Part shown: positions 23,030 through 36,083 of the stretch, one piece after another
Position numbering within the stretch: the first letter of the stretch is position 1
Layout of the letters: each line of letters opens with the position of its first letter
Assembly: GCF_029962835.1 (NCBI RefSeq)
Contig: NC_080578.1
Coordinates: 57,157,001-57,221,000 of the forward strand
Length of the DNA stretch: 64,000 nt
Source of the DNA: Magnolia sinica
Lineage: Eukaryota > Streptophyta > Magnoliopsida > Magnoliales > Magnoliaceae
Direction: 5' to 3'
Notes under the pieces: model-generated
The model's database searches: none
What the model saw: the letters and a program-made list of their open reading frames with translations, nothing else
Told to the model about the DNA's origin: nothing
Position numbers and translations under genes: made by a program

Positions 23030-24683
23030 TTATATTCCTCAAGGATCTGAGGGTAGCTCTTCCTGACCTCAGCTACAGATTCCCAAGTAGCCTCTTCTTC
23101 ACTATGATGCGTTCATAGCACCTTCACAAGAGAGATAACCTTACTACGCAATACCTGCTCCTTCCTGTCGAGAATACGCGTCGGTCGCAGTACATAAGTG
23201 GCATCCTCACTCAACTGCACCTGCTCCCAACTGATAATATGCGAAGGATCAGGAACGTACTTCTTCAGCATAGAAACATGAAATATGTTATGCATGCCCG
23301 CAAGAGGTGTGGGCAAAGCAAGGCGGTATGCTACCGCTCCCACTCGATCCAGGACTTGAAATGGAACAATAAATCTCGGCGTCAGCTTCCCCTTCTTACC
23401 GAACCGCAGAACTCCCTTCATAGGAGAGACCTTCAGAAATACATGGTCTCCAATCTCAAACTCAAGCGATCGACGCCTCGTATCAGCATAGCTCTTCTGC
23501 CTACTCTGGGCTGTCAGGAGTCGACGTCGAATGATGTCAACTTTCTCTGAAGTCACCTGCAATAATTCCAGGCCAAGCAAACTACGCTCGCCAACTTCTG
23601 CCCAGCAATGCGGTGCTCTGCATGGGCGACCATACAACGCCTCATAGGGAGCCATGCCAATACTCGCCTGGAAACTGTTATTATACGCGAACTCTGCATA
23701 CTGAAGACAATCATCCCAACTGTCCTTGAAATCCAAAACACAAGCTCGCAACATGTCTTCCAGGACCTGATTCACGCGTTCCGTCTGCCCATCTGTTTGC
23801 GGATGAGTTTCACACCCATTGCTTCCTGAATACGAGTCCAGAAGATAGATGTGAAACGCGTGTCTCTATTAGACACAATCTCCAGGGGAACTCCATGCAG
23901 ACGTACTATCTCCTTGATATATAGCATAGCCAACTCGTCTGCAGAGTTTGTGACTCTGATAGGTAAGAAATGAGCCGACTTCGTCAATCGGTCGACGATC
24001 ACACAAATAGAGTCATATCCCTTCCTCGTTCTCGACAACCCAGAAATAAAATCCATAGAGATGAAGTCCCACTTCCATTCTGCTATAGGCATGGGTTGCA
24101 GCAACCCAGGAGGTCGGCGATGCTCTGCCTTGACCTACTGGCACGTGAGACAACGAGAAACAAACTCAGTAATATGTACCTTCATATTGTCCCACCAATA
24201 AGATCTTCTCATATGCTGATACATCTTCGTGCTACCTAGATGCATCGCAAGCTTAGAACTATGGGCTAACTCGAGAACGTCCTGTCTTAAGTCAGGGATG
24301 TCAGGAACACATAACCGGCCACGAAATCGTAAGCCCCCATCAGAACTAACACTCCAGTCGGAGTTCTCATTAATACCAACCCGCTTTCTCATCTTCACCA
24401 AAAGCTCATCATCTGCCTGAGTTGCAACGATCTTCTCGTCGATAAGGGGCTGTACACGAACGTGTGCGATAACCTCATACAGCTCAACCACCGTAAGCTT
24501 TTGCTCAAAATCTTGCACAAACTCCAACATATCCCACTCTGCTATCATCAGCGGAGCCGCAAACTCAATAGCCTTCTTGTGACTCAACGCATCTGCCACA
24601 AGGTTCGCCTTGCCCAGATGGTAAGAAACATCGAACTTAAAGTCTTTCAATATTTCTATCCATCGGCGTTGCCTCATATTCAA
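23030..24683 (-). pseudogene. Gypsy B integrase with C-terminal chromodomain
   Basis: Minus strand. The end of RNase H (SYHLGKANLVADALSHK) is followed by the H2C2 zinc-binding region (HLGSTKMYQHMRRSYWW, CLTCQ, 24250-24135). The integrase core follows (WDFISMDFISGLSRT; CVIVDRLTKSAHFLP) and then GDHVFLKVSPMKGVLRFGKKG. A damaged chromodomain (EEEATWE) lies at about 23130-23080. A small deletion after AMGVKL shifts the frame near 23795; the other frame resumes at HPQTDGQTERVNQV. The second catalytic Asp appears changed: VSNRDTRF where the family has SDRD. Stops replace Gln after CLTCQ and Trp in the chromodomain. The chromodomain type places the element among Tekay/Del chromoviruses. Confidence 0.88.
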
Positions 24684-26378
24684 ATCACGCTGTGTGAAAA
24701 TATACTTAAGGCTCTTGTGGCTGCAAAAGAATTCGAACTCCTCACCATAGAGGTAATGTCTCTAGAGCTTTAATGCGAAAATGACAACTGCTAACTCCAG
24801 GTCGTGCGTAGGGTAATTCTCTTCGTGTTTCCTCAACTGACACGAAGCATAAGCAATCACCATGTCCTTCTGCATAAGGACACAACCCAAGCCAACACGA
24901 GAGGCGTCAGTATATATAATATACTTAACCCCTTGCTCTGAAAATACTAGCACAGGGGCGGACGTCAACTTGTCCTTTAGCTCCTGAAAAGCTAACTCCG
25001 CCTTCTCATTCCAAGCAAACTTCAAATCCTTCCATGTCAGCTGCGACAACGGTCTGGAAACCTTCGAGAAGTCTTGAATGAAGCGTCGATAATAGCCTGC
25101 AAGACCCAAAAAACTCCTTACCTCAGTAACTGAACCAGGCTGCTTCCAGTCCTGCACTGCAGCTACCTTGGCAAGATCGACAGCTATCCCTTCCTTGGAC
25201 ACCACATGTCCCAGGAACTTGACTTCCTCTTTCCAGAAATCACACTTCTTGAACTGCGTAAGAAGCTGATTCTTCCTAAGAGTATCCAAAACCGTTGTTA
25301 AGTGCTCCTCGTGTTCTTCCCGGCTCGCAGAATAAATTAAGATGTCATCGATAAAAACAATGACGAATCGGAACAAGAATGGCCGAAACACCCTATTCAT
25401 CAGATCCATGAACACGGCCGGTGTGTTCGTAAGACCGAACGACGTCACAAGGAACTCATAGTGACCGAAGCTAGTCCTGAAAGTGGTCTTCTGCATGTCC
25501 CCATCCTTGACGCGCAACTGATGATACCCAAACTGCAGATCAACCTTCGAAAAGTACCGTGCCCCCTTCAATTGATCAAACAGATCATCAATCCTGGGCA
25601 AAGGGTACTTATTCTTCACAGTTACCAGATTCAACCTATGATAATTAATACATAATCGCAAGGAACCATCTTTCTTCTTCACAAACAAAATAAGTGCTCC
25701 CCAAGGAGACACACTAGGCCGAATAAAACCCAAATTCAGCAAACCATCTATCTGCTTCCTCAACTCCTCTATTTCACTCAGAGGCATACAATAGGTGGGT
25801 AAAGAAATGGGCGCCGCACCAGGCATGAGATCGATAGCAAAATCAATCTCACGCTGAGGAGGTAATCCAGGAATCAACTCAAACACATCTTCAAACTCCC
25901 GAACTACCGGCGTGCTAACTAACGCCAATTCATCCATACTCTCCAACAGAGAAGTATAATAATCAAGATGAAAAGGGTAAATGACCTGAACTGGGAAAGT
26001 AACTGTCTCGCCCTCAGGTCCATGGATTGTCACCGACCTTGCTTCACAATCAATCTCAGCTCGCATCCTCGTGAGCCAATCCATACCCATAATAACATCG
26101 TAATGATAAAGGGGTGCGACAAAGAAATCAACACGGATCGATCCACTTCCTAGATCGACCAAACAATCCATACAACGCTTGCTCATAGTAAAGGAAATCC
26201 CCGTAGCGGTAGTAAGCGTCACTCCTTGCATAGAAACAGTGCTCAAACCTAAACGCCTAACTACCGCATAAGATATAAGAGAAGTAGTGGACCCTATATC
26301 CACCAATATAGAAGCGGGAATACCTTCAATGTGCCCTGCCACCTCGAAGGATCTCGACACCAAGTCAGACATATGCAC
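24684..26378 (-). pseudogene. Gypsy B protease, reverse transcriptase and RNase H
   Basis: One open frame of 538 codons on the minus strand (26378-24762), in phase with gag upstream, then a single stop (Trp codon to TAG) before RNase H continues. Protease: [14 protein letters not shown] near residues 24-37; the family motif is D(T/S)G, so the active site reads DIG (ACA to ATA). [35 protein letters not shown] and the catalytic FIDD at 25355-25344. RNase [16 protein letters not shown]. It makes cDNA from element RNA in active relatives. The damage is light compared with Gypsy A. Confidence 0.92.
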
Positions 26379-26405
26379 TTCAGCTGAGAGCGCATGAACT
26401 CAAGC

Positions 26406-27656
26406 CTACTGCTGACGATTCGGCGGAGGAACCATGGGCCGCTGAGGTGGCCTGAAGCTAGGTACTGCAGGTCTGAAAGATGGATGAGCTGACGCTGAAT
26501 GAAGAGGTGGGGGAGAAATAACCTGAGGCATCGGACAGCTAATCCTCTGCGGTGAAGTAAAACCACTGGCCCGCATACGCGAAAAGCAAAAACGGTCCAA
26601 ATGCCCCATCTTCCCACAATACGAACAGCGAAGATTAGCTTGCATCTGCTGAGCGGGCGGCGTTGAACGACTAGGAGGAGAATCTGCTCGCGGCCTCTTG
26701 CCGAGAAAAGGTGCACCCTGAAAGTCCGGTCGTGGCCTAGAAACCATCGATGCTCGCTTACAGGATGACCTGTCCCCGTCCTGCTCTGCTCGCAAGGACA
26801 TACTCACTAACTCCGCATAGGAAGAAATGGTGGCACAGCAAATCTTCGATCGGATCTCAGGCCTCAATCCCTCAGAAAAGCACTGCATCCTCATCAGCTG
26901 ATCACCCAAAATCAAAGGCACATACCAACCTAGCTCAGTGAACCGATTCTCATACTCTGTCACCGACAGCCCTCCCTGGCGGAGGCGAAGGAACTCACTC
27001 TCCTTCTCATGTCAGTACGTAACCGGGAAATACTTCTCGTGGAAGCGTGCCTTAAACGCCTGCCACGACCACTCAAATCCTTCCTCGACAGTGCGAAGAA
27101 CACTGTCCCACCATAGACTGGCCTCCTTCTCAAACATGAAGGAGGCAAGCTCAACCTACTCAACCTCAGAACAATGCAGCAGTCTCAGCATCTTAGAGAT
27201 GCGATCGATCCAATACTCAGCCTCCTCAGGTCTATGAGAACCCGCAAATGTAGGAGGTCATAAGCGCTGGAATCGCTCAAAAGTGCCGCTCGCACTGGCA
27301 CTCCCAGATGGAGGCATAGGTGAAGCAGGTGGAGTCGCCCCCACTGACTGAGCAAAGATGCCAGCCATGGAAGATAAGAACTCCTGCTGCTACTGCTGGT
27401 GCTGCTACTACTGAATCTGCTGTTGCTGCATCAACAGCATCATCTGCTCAAACCTATCAGTAGGCGGAGCAGACAAAGATACACGGCTCAACTCAGGAAC
27501 CAAGGGCATAACTGGAGGAGCCATAGGTGTCAGCCCAACACTGGCATGAGACGGGCCCGCCTGTGGATCCATCTGGCTATCGCTCAAGGGAGGAACCCAA
27601 GCAAGCGACTCAACCAAGGAGAGACGGGCCGAAGTCTTCGAACCCTTAGGAGGCAT
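26406..27656 (-). pseudogene. Gypsy B gag with zinc knuckle
   Basis: The minus-strand start MPPKGSKTSARLS at 27656 is typical of Tekay-type gag. A Gln-rich stretch follows (about 27430-27380, interrupted by TAG stops), then the gag core (FERFQRL, PPTFAG, ASLWWDSVL, FHEKYFPVTY). The last open part is 26963-26406, with a CCHC knuckle CSYCGKMGHLDRFCF (about 26629-26583) and a proline-rich tail. Gag forms the particle and binds RNA. It is in the same frame as pol; two stops (26406 and the one just after) lie between them. At least five nonsense codons are present, most TAG in place of CAG. Confidence 0.88.
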
Positions 27657-27946
27657 CCCTACATTCAACAGAGGATGCAACCTGTCAGATTCTACGTCCA
27701 CATAATCCATCCACACAGCATTCACAGCACAACTTCAAAGATAAACAACATGCATTCCATTAAATAAAATTGTCGCAATACAAGTAGTGCTGCATTACAT
27801 GAATCACGACTAGGAAAGCATGTGAACAACAACATCTAACACTTCAAACAACCACAAACAACTACAAACAACTCCAACTACAAAGCCAACAACGGCTACA
27901 CACAGAGAGAAACAATAAACAAAGCAAAGGACGACTACAAAGACAA

Positions 27947-29173
27947 CTACTCATCGGAATCAGGAGATGGAGGTGGGGCACTCTTATCCTGTAAGAAACA
28001 TAGGATAGACTTCAGAGTTCGAGTCACCTTCTTAAACTTATACTTCACATGGCCTCGAAGATCCATAATATCCTGGCATAGAACAGCCTGCCCTTCTTTA
28101 AGCCGAATAATACGGGCATCCCTAGCAGCCTGATCTGCGCTCTGCTCTGGTGCCACAGGAGGAGAGCTCTCGCTCGTATCCTGTGCCTCTACCTCTTCCT
28201 CGTCCTACTCTGTTTCTTCCTCAATCTCAGCACCACCTTCAGCATAACTCTCTTCATCATCGCTCTCTAACTCATCCTCACTCTCTGTTGTCGACCAGAA
28301 CCAATCTCCATCTACTTAAGGGTCGTCAGGTTAATATGACGAACAGGAACCGACTTCTCTGCTCCAAGCCTATAGCCAAACTCATGTGCAAGCTTACAAA
28401 TGAGGCGGCCAAAAGGAAGTGATTCGGTCCTCCTAGTCGAACGAGCGATGAGAATAATCTGGCGAAGGATGTACGTCGGCACACATAACTTCGCTTCTTG
28501 CCCCACCTGATACAGGAAATCTACCATCAGGCGCGTACACTCGCTGCGGTTGCTCCACCTTGGATATACATTGAACGTACACATGTGGTGAAGCAAGAGA
28601 AAGTCGTCCGTCATGTCGGTAGCCAGAAGACTCCTATTAGGCTGCCATTTGACCAGACGACCACACAAGGATCGGGTGCGACGATCCCTCTCGCGCATAC
28701 TGTTCAAATTCTTCTAGTTGGCATGCACCTCACCAAGTGGCACATTCAGGAGTCAGGATATCAAAGCGACGTTGCATAGCCTCCCGACCGCTACCACAAG
28801 GAATCTTGAACTGCAGAGGCTCCAGTGAAGGATCACGAATATTGGCATAAAAAGCTCGAACAGTACTTGCATTCGCGCGATACTCGCCCTTAAATAAGGG
28901 ACACCAACCAACCCCTTCCAGGAGCTCCAACAACAGAAACTCGCCATACAGCCGTGGATCAACATAAGCTTCAAAAAGGACTCTACGGCCTTCATAGACT
29001 CCATGCGATAGCTCTGCCAACAAGGTTCTACCAATGGGAGCTCAAGGATCGAGGTCCCGCTTGGTTTATAATTCACGAGTGGTGGACGTGCTCGCGGCGG
29101 CACCTCTCGGCCTCCGTGGACGGGTTGGGCAACTAGGCCCGGCTTCATCCATGGGTGCTCTCTTCTTCCCCAT
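27947..29173 (-). pseudogene. Extra ORF upstream of gag in Gypsy B (plant-transposon-protein domain-like)
   Basis: The minus-strand start MGKKRAPMDEAGPS (29173) is followed by an Arg/Ser-rich segment, then LAELSHGVYEGRRVLFEAY, STVRAFYANIRDPSLEPLQF, a frame change near 28720, TDDFLLLHHMCTFNVYPRWS, TESLPFGRLICKLAHEFGY, and an acidic stretch. It ends in a possible coiled coil (RIIRLKEGQAVLCQDIMDLR) with the tail PPPSPDSDE at 27947. The FYAN and SLPFGRL motifs recall the 'putative plant transposon protein' domain found in many plant retroelement ORFs (Pfam PF20167 as I remember it). It would be about 400 residues if whole. Its function is unknown. It lies in sense between leader and gag, an unusual place for a Tekay-type element. 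Confidence 0.65.
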
Positions 29174-30063
29174 CAAAGAAAGAATGGTAGAAACGGAAAA
29201 GATGGCCGTGATAAACTCAAAGAGGGCTATGAGAAATGAGAGAAAGAGGGAAGTAGGAAGAAAAGGGAAAGCTCCCACACACTAGAGATCCCAAAAGAGG
29301 ATTTGAGAGCCCAAATGATAAGAAAAGGAAAAGTAAACAGTAAAGGGAGGTGAGGTTTTGAGATGGGTGGGTAGGGTTTGCACGAAAATGGAGGAAGAAG
29401 AAGATTTGGAAGAGATTTGGAGAAGTTTTGAGAAGGATTTCAAGAAAAGGAGAGCTTAGGAGGGGGGATTTTGAAGGAAGTAGGGTTTAGAAGGTGTTTT
29501 AACCAATGAACCATGGAAGGGTGGGCCACACTAGGCCATATAAACGTCGGCCCGAGCCGGCCCGCCTGGCCTGGCCCGCTGATCGACGAGGCCTCGCCGA
29601 GCCGGCAATGGCATCGCCGGTCTCTGGACCATCCGGCAATGTCTCGCCATTTGGGTGAGGTCCTCCTGGTCCCCCATGCTTAAAATGATGTGGGTCCCCC
29701 CTGGGTCCCACTGGAAATGCCCCGATCGGCCCCTTTGCATGATTCGACGCCTATCGGGCCATTCGGGTAGAAATCTGATACAAACAGAGATTTCTTGAAG
29801 ATTGAAGGGCTGAAATGGGATGATAGACCATCTAGACTCATTAATAGATGGTCTAGGAGAGATTTTGGGTCGCTGTGTGTGATCAGGAGAGAGCATAGAC
29901 TCGATCTCGGCGATCATTTTCAGTAAACTTTTGCCGATAGAAGCAACAGAACATAAGCACACAATCTAAGATAGACTCACACCGCGCTTTCGGGGATGTC
30001 ATCTATGGTTTCAAAGATCCTTCCTCCAAATCTTTGTTGTCTGTGCTCCATGACATTTATTTG
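29174..30063 (-). other. Leader of Gypsy B, no recognisable primer-binding site
   Basis: The bases next to the 5' LTR on the minus strand read CAAATAAATGTCATGGAGC. They do not match the initiator-Met tRNA primer site used by Gypsy A (TTGGTATCAGAGC). A short open frame MEHRQQRFGGRIFETIDDI begins 15 bases in (about 30050), ends after 24 codons and is followed by a GT. The rest is GC-rich (29520-29720), then pyrimidine-rich 5'-UTR-like sequence up to the ORF at 29173. Confidence 0.5.
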
Positions 30064-33000
30064 TGTAACGCCCTAAAATTTGGGGGTCGAGCATAACTCA
30101 GCTCCCGAGTTCCAAAACATCACTTATGCAACATATTTAATGATGGATGTATGTTGTCTGTATTAGTGCATAAAACATGGAATAGATTAAGCCAAATAGC
30201 AAATATAATTCAGGGATAAGTGAAGAAAACAAGCGGAAGACTTATAGAAATATGTGTACAAGTGCAAATCCCTGAAGTACATATACATACCAGGTCGTAT
30301 TTCAAGTGTTACTATCAAAATTACAAGTATCTAATTACATCATTTAATTCCGAAAAGAAATCCCACCATCCCTCGCATCAGAACGAGGCTCACTAGAACC
30401 TGTCTGAAAACTGCATAAAAGAGAAAGCAGCCTCATCATCCTCGATATCTCGCTCTGCCTCAGAAGTCGCACCAACATCTGTAACATCAGCAACTAAGAC
30501 AGTCTGGTGGGTGTTTAACACCGCCCCAGAACGAGGGAGTGAGTGATCAACACAGTGGAACAATAAAGCACATGTTAACATGTTATCAGTTCAATCAAGT
30601 AGTAATGATAAAGCAGAACAATGAAACATGTCCTAAGTACTCTCGTTAATGCAAGGATGTATGCAGAATGATGCGTGCCCACACGCGTACACCCTCAGCG
30701 TCTTCATCTTACGTTACGTATGACATCGCCTCAAAGTGCGCCGCGTCTACAAAGCACATGCAAATGTGGTGCATGAACATGATTACCAAGTAGTTATTAG
30801 TCCTTTTCATACAGCAGGATTGGGAAGCTAAGGTACCTTCCTCATATCACCATCCAAACAGTGATCCATTATAGGGTCGTCAGTCCTAGACATCTCATAC
30901 GATCATATGGTTTTAGGTCATTGCAAAGGGCACGTCACTAATCAATGCACGCCCATCATAACTTCGTTACTACACTAAGGCTCGTCACCTCAATGCGGTA
31001 TCCAGGTATGCTCGAGGTCACTACAAAGGGCTCGTCACCAATCAATGTAGGCCGACAGCACGAATATAGTGTCCCATACCACCATAATCGGCTCACGAGT
31101 TTGGTCGCTCACTGGTCACTACGGGGAGGCTCGTCACCCTAGCGTAGGCCGACAGCTCGACCACGGTGTCCCATACCACCATGTCCGGCTCATGAGTCAT
31201 AGCGGATCAAGGTACCATGGTTAATAGGATTTCATTGGTAAGTTGGGTACCCTATATTCAAACAGTATCGTCCATACATGGTGAACATACATCGAACAAT
31301 CAGGTTACTTGACGAACTCGACTAGCACAAGCGCACGTTGGGTTGAACGACATAGAGTGCGCAAACTCTCCGCGTGGCCAAACCACTGTCGATAACTCTA
31401 ATACGTCTTGGGTTCGTCTAATCACGTCCTACGTAGTGAAAGCAACCTCAGCCACGATCTTAAGGCCAATTACCGATTTCCTGGACTAATGCATAGTCCC
31501 ACACACATTACACTACCACAGATATTCGTATTGAATGTAGAACAGTAAAGGAACAACAACTCAAATCATGTGGTACACAAGCATTTGAAGAATATTAACT
31601 TAACATGAATGTAAGCATAAGTAATACTTGAATTTAAACAACAAGGAATGTAACTTACATGAAGGAAATCATACACACTAGTGGGAGAGTTGGGAATCGC
31701 TTCTCAACGCCCATACTAGGTTGGTACATCACACTTTAGATCATTCAGACATTTCTACAAACACTTAGAATACATAATACAACATACATGACGTATGTTG
31801 AAATACACACATTTGGACAATTCCTTTTACCAAGGAGTTGTCACATATACAATTAGCATAAGTACATGACAAATAATCATGGCAAACACAGGTTCATATT
31901 TTATACGCATATGGTACTTTATACATACACATAGAATACACAAATCTCAATATAACACATGCATATCAGGAACACAAAACAAACATAACATTTGGCATGT
32001 CAAATCTCATCCATAGCAAGAATAAACCATTAATTAGCATTGAAAGCCTTGAAAACCATAACCTATACACTTAAAGTCCGCACCTTAAGCCAGAAAAGAA
32101 CACCGAACTGATTTCAGACGATATGTCTTCGTCAACGCTGACAAGATAACCTAAAGCAAGAATAGAAATGAGCTACAATACAAAGACTATTCTAAGCTCC
32201 AACACAGATTAAGGTTAGGTTAACTTACCCAAAGATGAACTCAGAATCGCCGGAAAAATGATTTGAAAGTGAAGGTTTAAGGATGAAGAAGAACATGAAA
32301 GAATCTAAGATGATTCACTAACTTCTCTCTCACTTTCTCTCTCTCTTTTCCTTTCTCTTTCTTAGCTAGGGTTAGGAAATTCGTATGGAAAAGAGAGCTA
32401 GGGTTTTAAGGTCTATAAATAGGCCTAATATTGATGAAAATAACCCCAGGGCCAAGGTATACTTAGGGTATAACCAAAACCGGCCTCTCACGATCCAATG
32501 AAGCACTTTCGGTGGGCCTATTACCATGAAAGGTCGGACTTAAGCTCACTGACCATGGATCAAGGTCAAGCTGAGTTTTCGTACCAACCGGATCTTCAGA
32601 TCAGCCGTGGCAAACCACACTCAATTCAACGGTCACCGAATCTCGATCAGGTCCATAAGCACAAGGACATGCCTGGGCCATCTTCCTTGATCAGAGGGTG
32701 AAATTGGGTCAGAATCCAATGGTCAGATTGCTTAAAATCATCATGCAAGCGACACGACTCAGATTTCATAAAATCTTATTTAAGTTTCCAGCCGTTCTCA
32801 CACTCTTCTCTCCAAACTCAAACAAATCGACCCAAAACATCACATGTACTTGATTTTCGAGGTGATGGTCAAGCCCAACATGGTGACCGCAACAACCTAA
32901 GGTCATCGCTATCGGACTTTCAACGCGCGGTTCAGGTCCGATCCAGAACTTCCAAAAAATCCCAAGAGCAACTGTCTTTAGCGATGAATCCCAGATTTCA

Positions 33001-33171
33001 GAGTAACATAGCGCTAACTAATCTACAGGTTTTGAGTCATGCAGATACAATTTAAAGTGATTGATGCAAATTTCACAAGCGATCGAGTATAGCACTAATT
33101 ACCCCAAAAAGCTTCTAAGGAAAACAGAGTTAGTACTCGGTTCTTGGCACAAAATTTTCAGGGTCATTACA
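30064..33171 (-). repeat. 5' LTR of Gypsy B
   Basis: On the plus strand it runs TGTAACGCCC to GGTCATTACA, 3108 bp. A minus-strand TATA box (CTATTTATAG) is at 32413-32422. The sense-strand GA-rich tract lies at about 32326-32362, 50-100 bases downstream. The repeated ~98-bp module with GGCTCGTCACC lies at about 30920-31205. Confidence 0.92.
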
Positions 33172-33222
33172 CATCCATACATCCAAGGTCTGGACGATGG
33201 AATCTAGGCAGCACCTTATATT

Positions 33223-33365
33223 ATATTATATATATATATATATATATATTAGCATTTGGGTGGGCCACTCCCTCATGGGACTTACCTTTAACTCATGTAT
33301 ATCAGCACCATCCAGATGGATCTAGACGGTGCATCTGGCGGCAAACCCCCCTTATATACAATACG

Positions 33366-33408
<43 letters not shown>
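33223..33408. repeat. Two (AT)n microsatellites in LTR A
   Basis: AT runs at 33223-33250 and 33376-33408, separated by a unique spacer. The equivalent 3' LTR region has AT runs at 41351-41474 and 41583-41626. Confidence 0.9.
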
Positions 33409-33412
<4 letters not shown>

Positions 33413-35917
33413 GGGCCTCATGTGGGACCCACCTTAGTTGTTATCTGGCAGCCAACGTACCTATAGTAGCTATTTATCAGCTGTATTTTTGCCAGTTGCT
33501 ACCCGTACCCATGATGTGAAATCCTCACCATCTAAAGGTTGGATGATGGGTCCCACCAGTGATGAGTATATCCTATTCAGACCGTCCATCTATCTGCAGT
33601 GTTGGCCACCCCACTATTGATGCATGTGTTGCATCTATACTGCCCATCAATGGACCCCATGACACCAGCAGCAATTCTATGGGGCCTGCTGGTTTATGTG
33701 TTACATCTAAACCGTCCATTCATATGGCAAGCTCGTCTCAGTGCTTGAGAATAAAAATAAGACAGATCCAGTTATCAGGTGTACCACATTACAAAAAACA
33801 GTGGGTTTGAATGTCCACCATTAAAACCCTTGGGTTACAAAGTTTGGACCAATGTGATATTTGTTTTTCCTCTAAATCCAGGTCTTTGTGACCTTATGAA
33901 CAGACTAGATGGGAAATAAAACCTATGGTGGGGCCCACTGGAATTTAATTGTGGAAATCATTATCACCACTGTTAGATGTGGTATGGTCCAGTTGATCTT
34001 TTGATATGATTCATTTTTATATAATACTATATATTGATCTCTAAATATAGATGAACTGTGTTGTGATTAGCCCATTTGAATCGGCCCATTCAACTCGGCC
34101 CATTTGATTCGTCCCAGTGATTTAGCCCATTTGATCGCCCATTGATTCGGCTCATTTAATTCAGTCCATTTGATTCAGCCCATTTGATACGACCCAATGT
34201 GATAGACATATTGGCCCATGAGTGAGGCCCAATGTGATGCGTATATGCTCCACAAGCATGGCCCATGATGATGTATATTAGGTCCTTAATGAAGCCATGG
34301 GTCCATTACACGATTGGCCCTATGAGCGCCATTCCTTGGGAACAATGTTGGTTAAAGGTCCACATTGATGGGCAATGATAGTTGAACTTCCACATTGTGA
34401 CCTTCCCTTAGGCCTTGTTAGGCCCATTATCATCATTCTTTAGTGGGTTAACCCAAACGATTAGGCCCCATTGATATTTCTTGATCCTTTATCGGTCACC
34501 CATCTATGGACCCTGCCTTGCATCGAGGTTGATTTTCAGTGTCGATTATCGATACCGGCTACCGCTGCCGATTATGAGTTTGTGACAGCATAGCATCATG
34601 ATACATGCCCATACGCATCATCTGCTTGTTTGTTATGAGATGTAATTAGCCATTGCATATGCCATAGTGCAAGCAGTTTATGGGACTCCCTGATAGGCAG
34701 AGTTATTCCACATGAGTGCACAGAATGTGAAATATTGATGCATGATTGGGCTACGTGATTCATGACCTTTGCATTTGTGTGATTGTGATTACTGTATGCC
34801 CTAGCGACATTAGGGTCATAGCCTCCACAGGCACATCATGGATGGTCGGATTAGATACTAGAAATATTATTTCTACCATCAGGGCACCATAGATGTCCAT
34901 AGGTGAAAATCCTTAACCCGATGGTACCAGAGGATGACTCCAATGTCGAGACCGAGTAGAAACATGATTGCCCGAGTGCCTAATACCAGGAGGCTGCATC
35001 TCCCACTGTGTCATGGTCGGTTGGAAAGGGGTGGTGGCCTTACTCACCCAAGGGTAGGGGGCATTGCTAGGCTGAGTATGACCAGCTCGTAAACGGATCC
35101 ACTATCGACGTGCCAAATAGGTATTGGCAGACTATTGACTAGGCGGATAGTGAGGTTTCTTACGCTCACTTGGACTGCGCGCCTAGGAAAGGGGCTGTGC
35201 CATTTGAAGTGTACTAAACCCTAGTGATTATCCAGAGTGAGAAGTATATTGATATTGATGATCTAGTGATGAGCTACTGTGACATGTGGATTCAGATGAG
35301 GATTGGTGTGCTTGAGTCGCATCTCGCATCTCATGGCCTTGGTATGGTCGGTATCATTCTTGCCTTGCATCACATGGTCTTAACATGGCCAATAGCACTC
35401 CTATCTTGTATCGCATAGCCTTGTTATGGCTGATTGCATTTATGGTCTTACTAGTACATTCCACATTTCTTGAACATTACATTCTGAGCATGCTTATATT
35501 ACGCACACACTCTCACCATCCTCTAAGCTTTCCATAAGCTTATGCACCATTGATGCGTGTAGGTGACGTTAGGACCCCACAGCAGTGTTGAGATTGGAGC
35601 ATGCAGCAGATTTCTGGAGCTTCCGATTTTGTTATTGTATTTCCCTTTATGTGCACTATACATATTGTATCTTAAAAGTTTTTTATCATAGTGGATTTTG
35701 TGATGGTGTCTTGGTTATTGTTCGTGGGTTATGCGTATGGTTATGCTCACTATAGAATAAATACATGTTGATAAATCCTCCTTGTAGGATCCCAGGATAG
35801 AAATTTGGTATATGAGTGTTGGGAGCCGAGAATGGGGTGCTACGAAGGCTGTCAGTGCCGGATTCGATAATCAAGAATTTTGTGAGCTTGGCTTCCGGGT
35901 TTGGTGCATTACAGAAG

Positions 35918-35930
35918 TTGGTATCAGAGC
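35918..35930 (+). promoter_or_regulatory. Primer-binding site of Gypsy A (initiator Met tRNA)
   Basis: TTGGTATCAGAGC starts five bases after the 5' LTR end. This is the standard plant initiator-methionine tRNA primer site and fixes the LTR boundary and the plus orientation. Confidence 0.92.
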
Positions 35931-36083
35931 ATAACTTGAGAATAATTGAGAACAACATCACATGTTTGCTATGAGTTCAGGACGATTAGGTTCTGAGTGT
36001 GTAACCTTCCAATTTAGTTCCCTAACGTGCGTGCCTTCGAAAATTCTCAAGGTTGATTGGCGTCCTTATTTTTCCTATAGGAC

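Larger units (their letters stand above)
19876..33171 (-). mobile_element. Ty3/Gypsy chromovirus (Tekay/Del-like), family B, complete with both LTRs
   Basis: It is 13,296 bp with two LTRs of equal length (3108 bp each), flanked by CGTCC (19871-19875) and CATCC (33172-33176), one transition apart. Read on the minus strand the order is 5' LTR (33171-30064), leader, an extra ORF (29173-27947), gag (27656-26406), protease-RT-RNase H-integrase-chromodomain (26378 to about 23030), polypurine tract, 3' LTR (22983-19876). It is the youngest insertion by nesting and its reading frames are the best preserved, though several nonsense changes and a small integrase deletion leave it inactive. Confidence 0.93.
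18823..35913 (+). repeat. 5' LTR of Gypsy A (interrupted by Gypsy B)
   Basis: 18823-19875 and 33172-35913 make one LTR of about 3.8 kb once Gypsy B is taken out. The uninterrupted form of the junction is seen in the 3' LTR at 41236-41262 (ACACCGTCCAGACGTCC). The LTR ends GCATTACA, four bases before the primer-binding site. Confidence 0.88.

Noticed and set aside
23239..24773. Several plus-strand open frames of 60-103 codons
   Set aside because: They are shadows of the Gypsy B integrase and RNase H on the minus strand.
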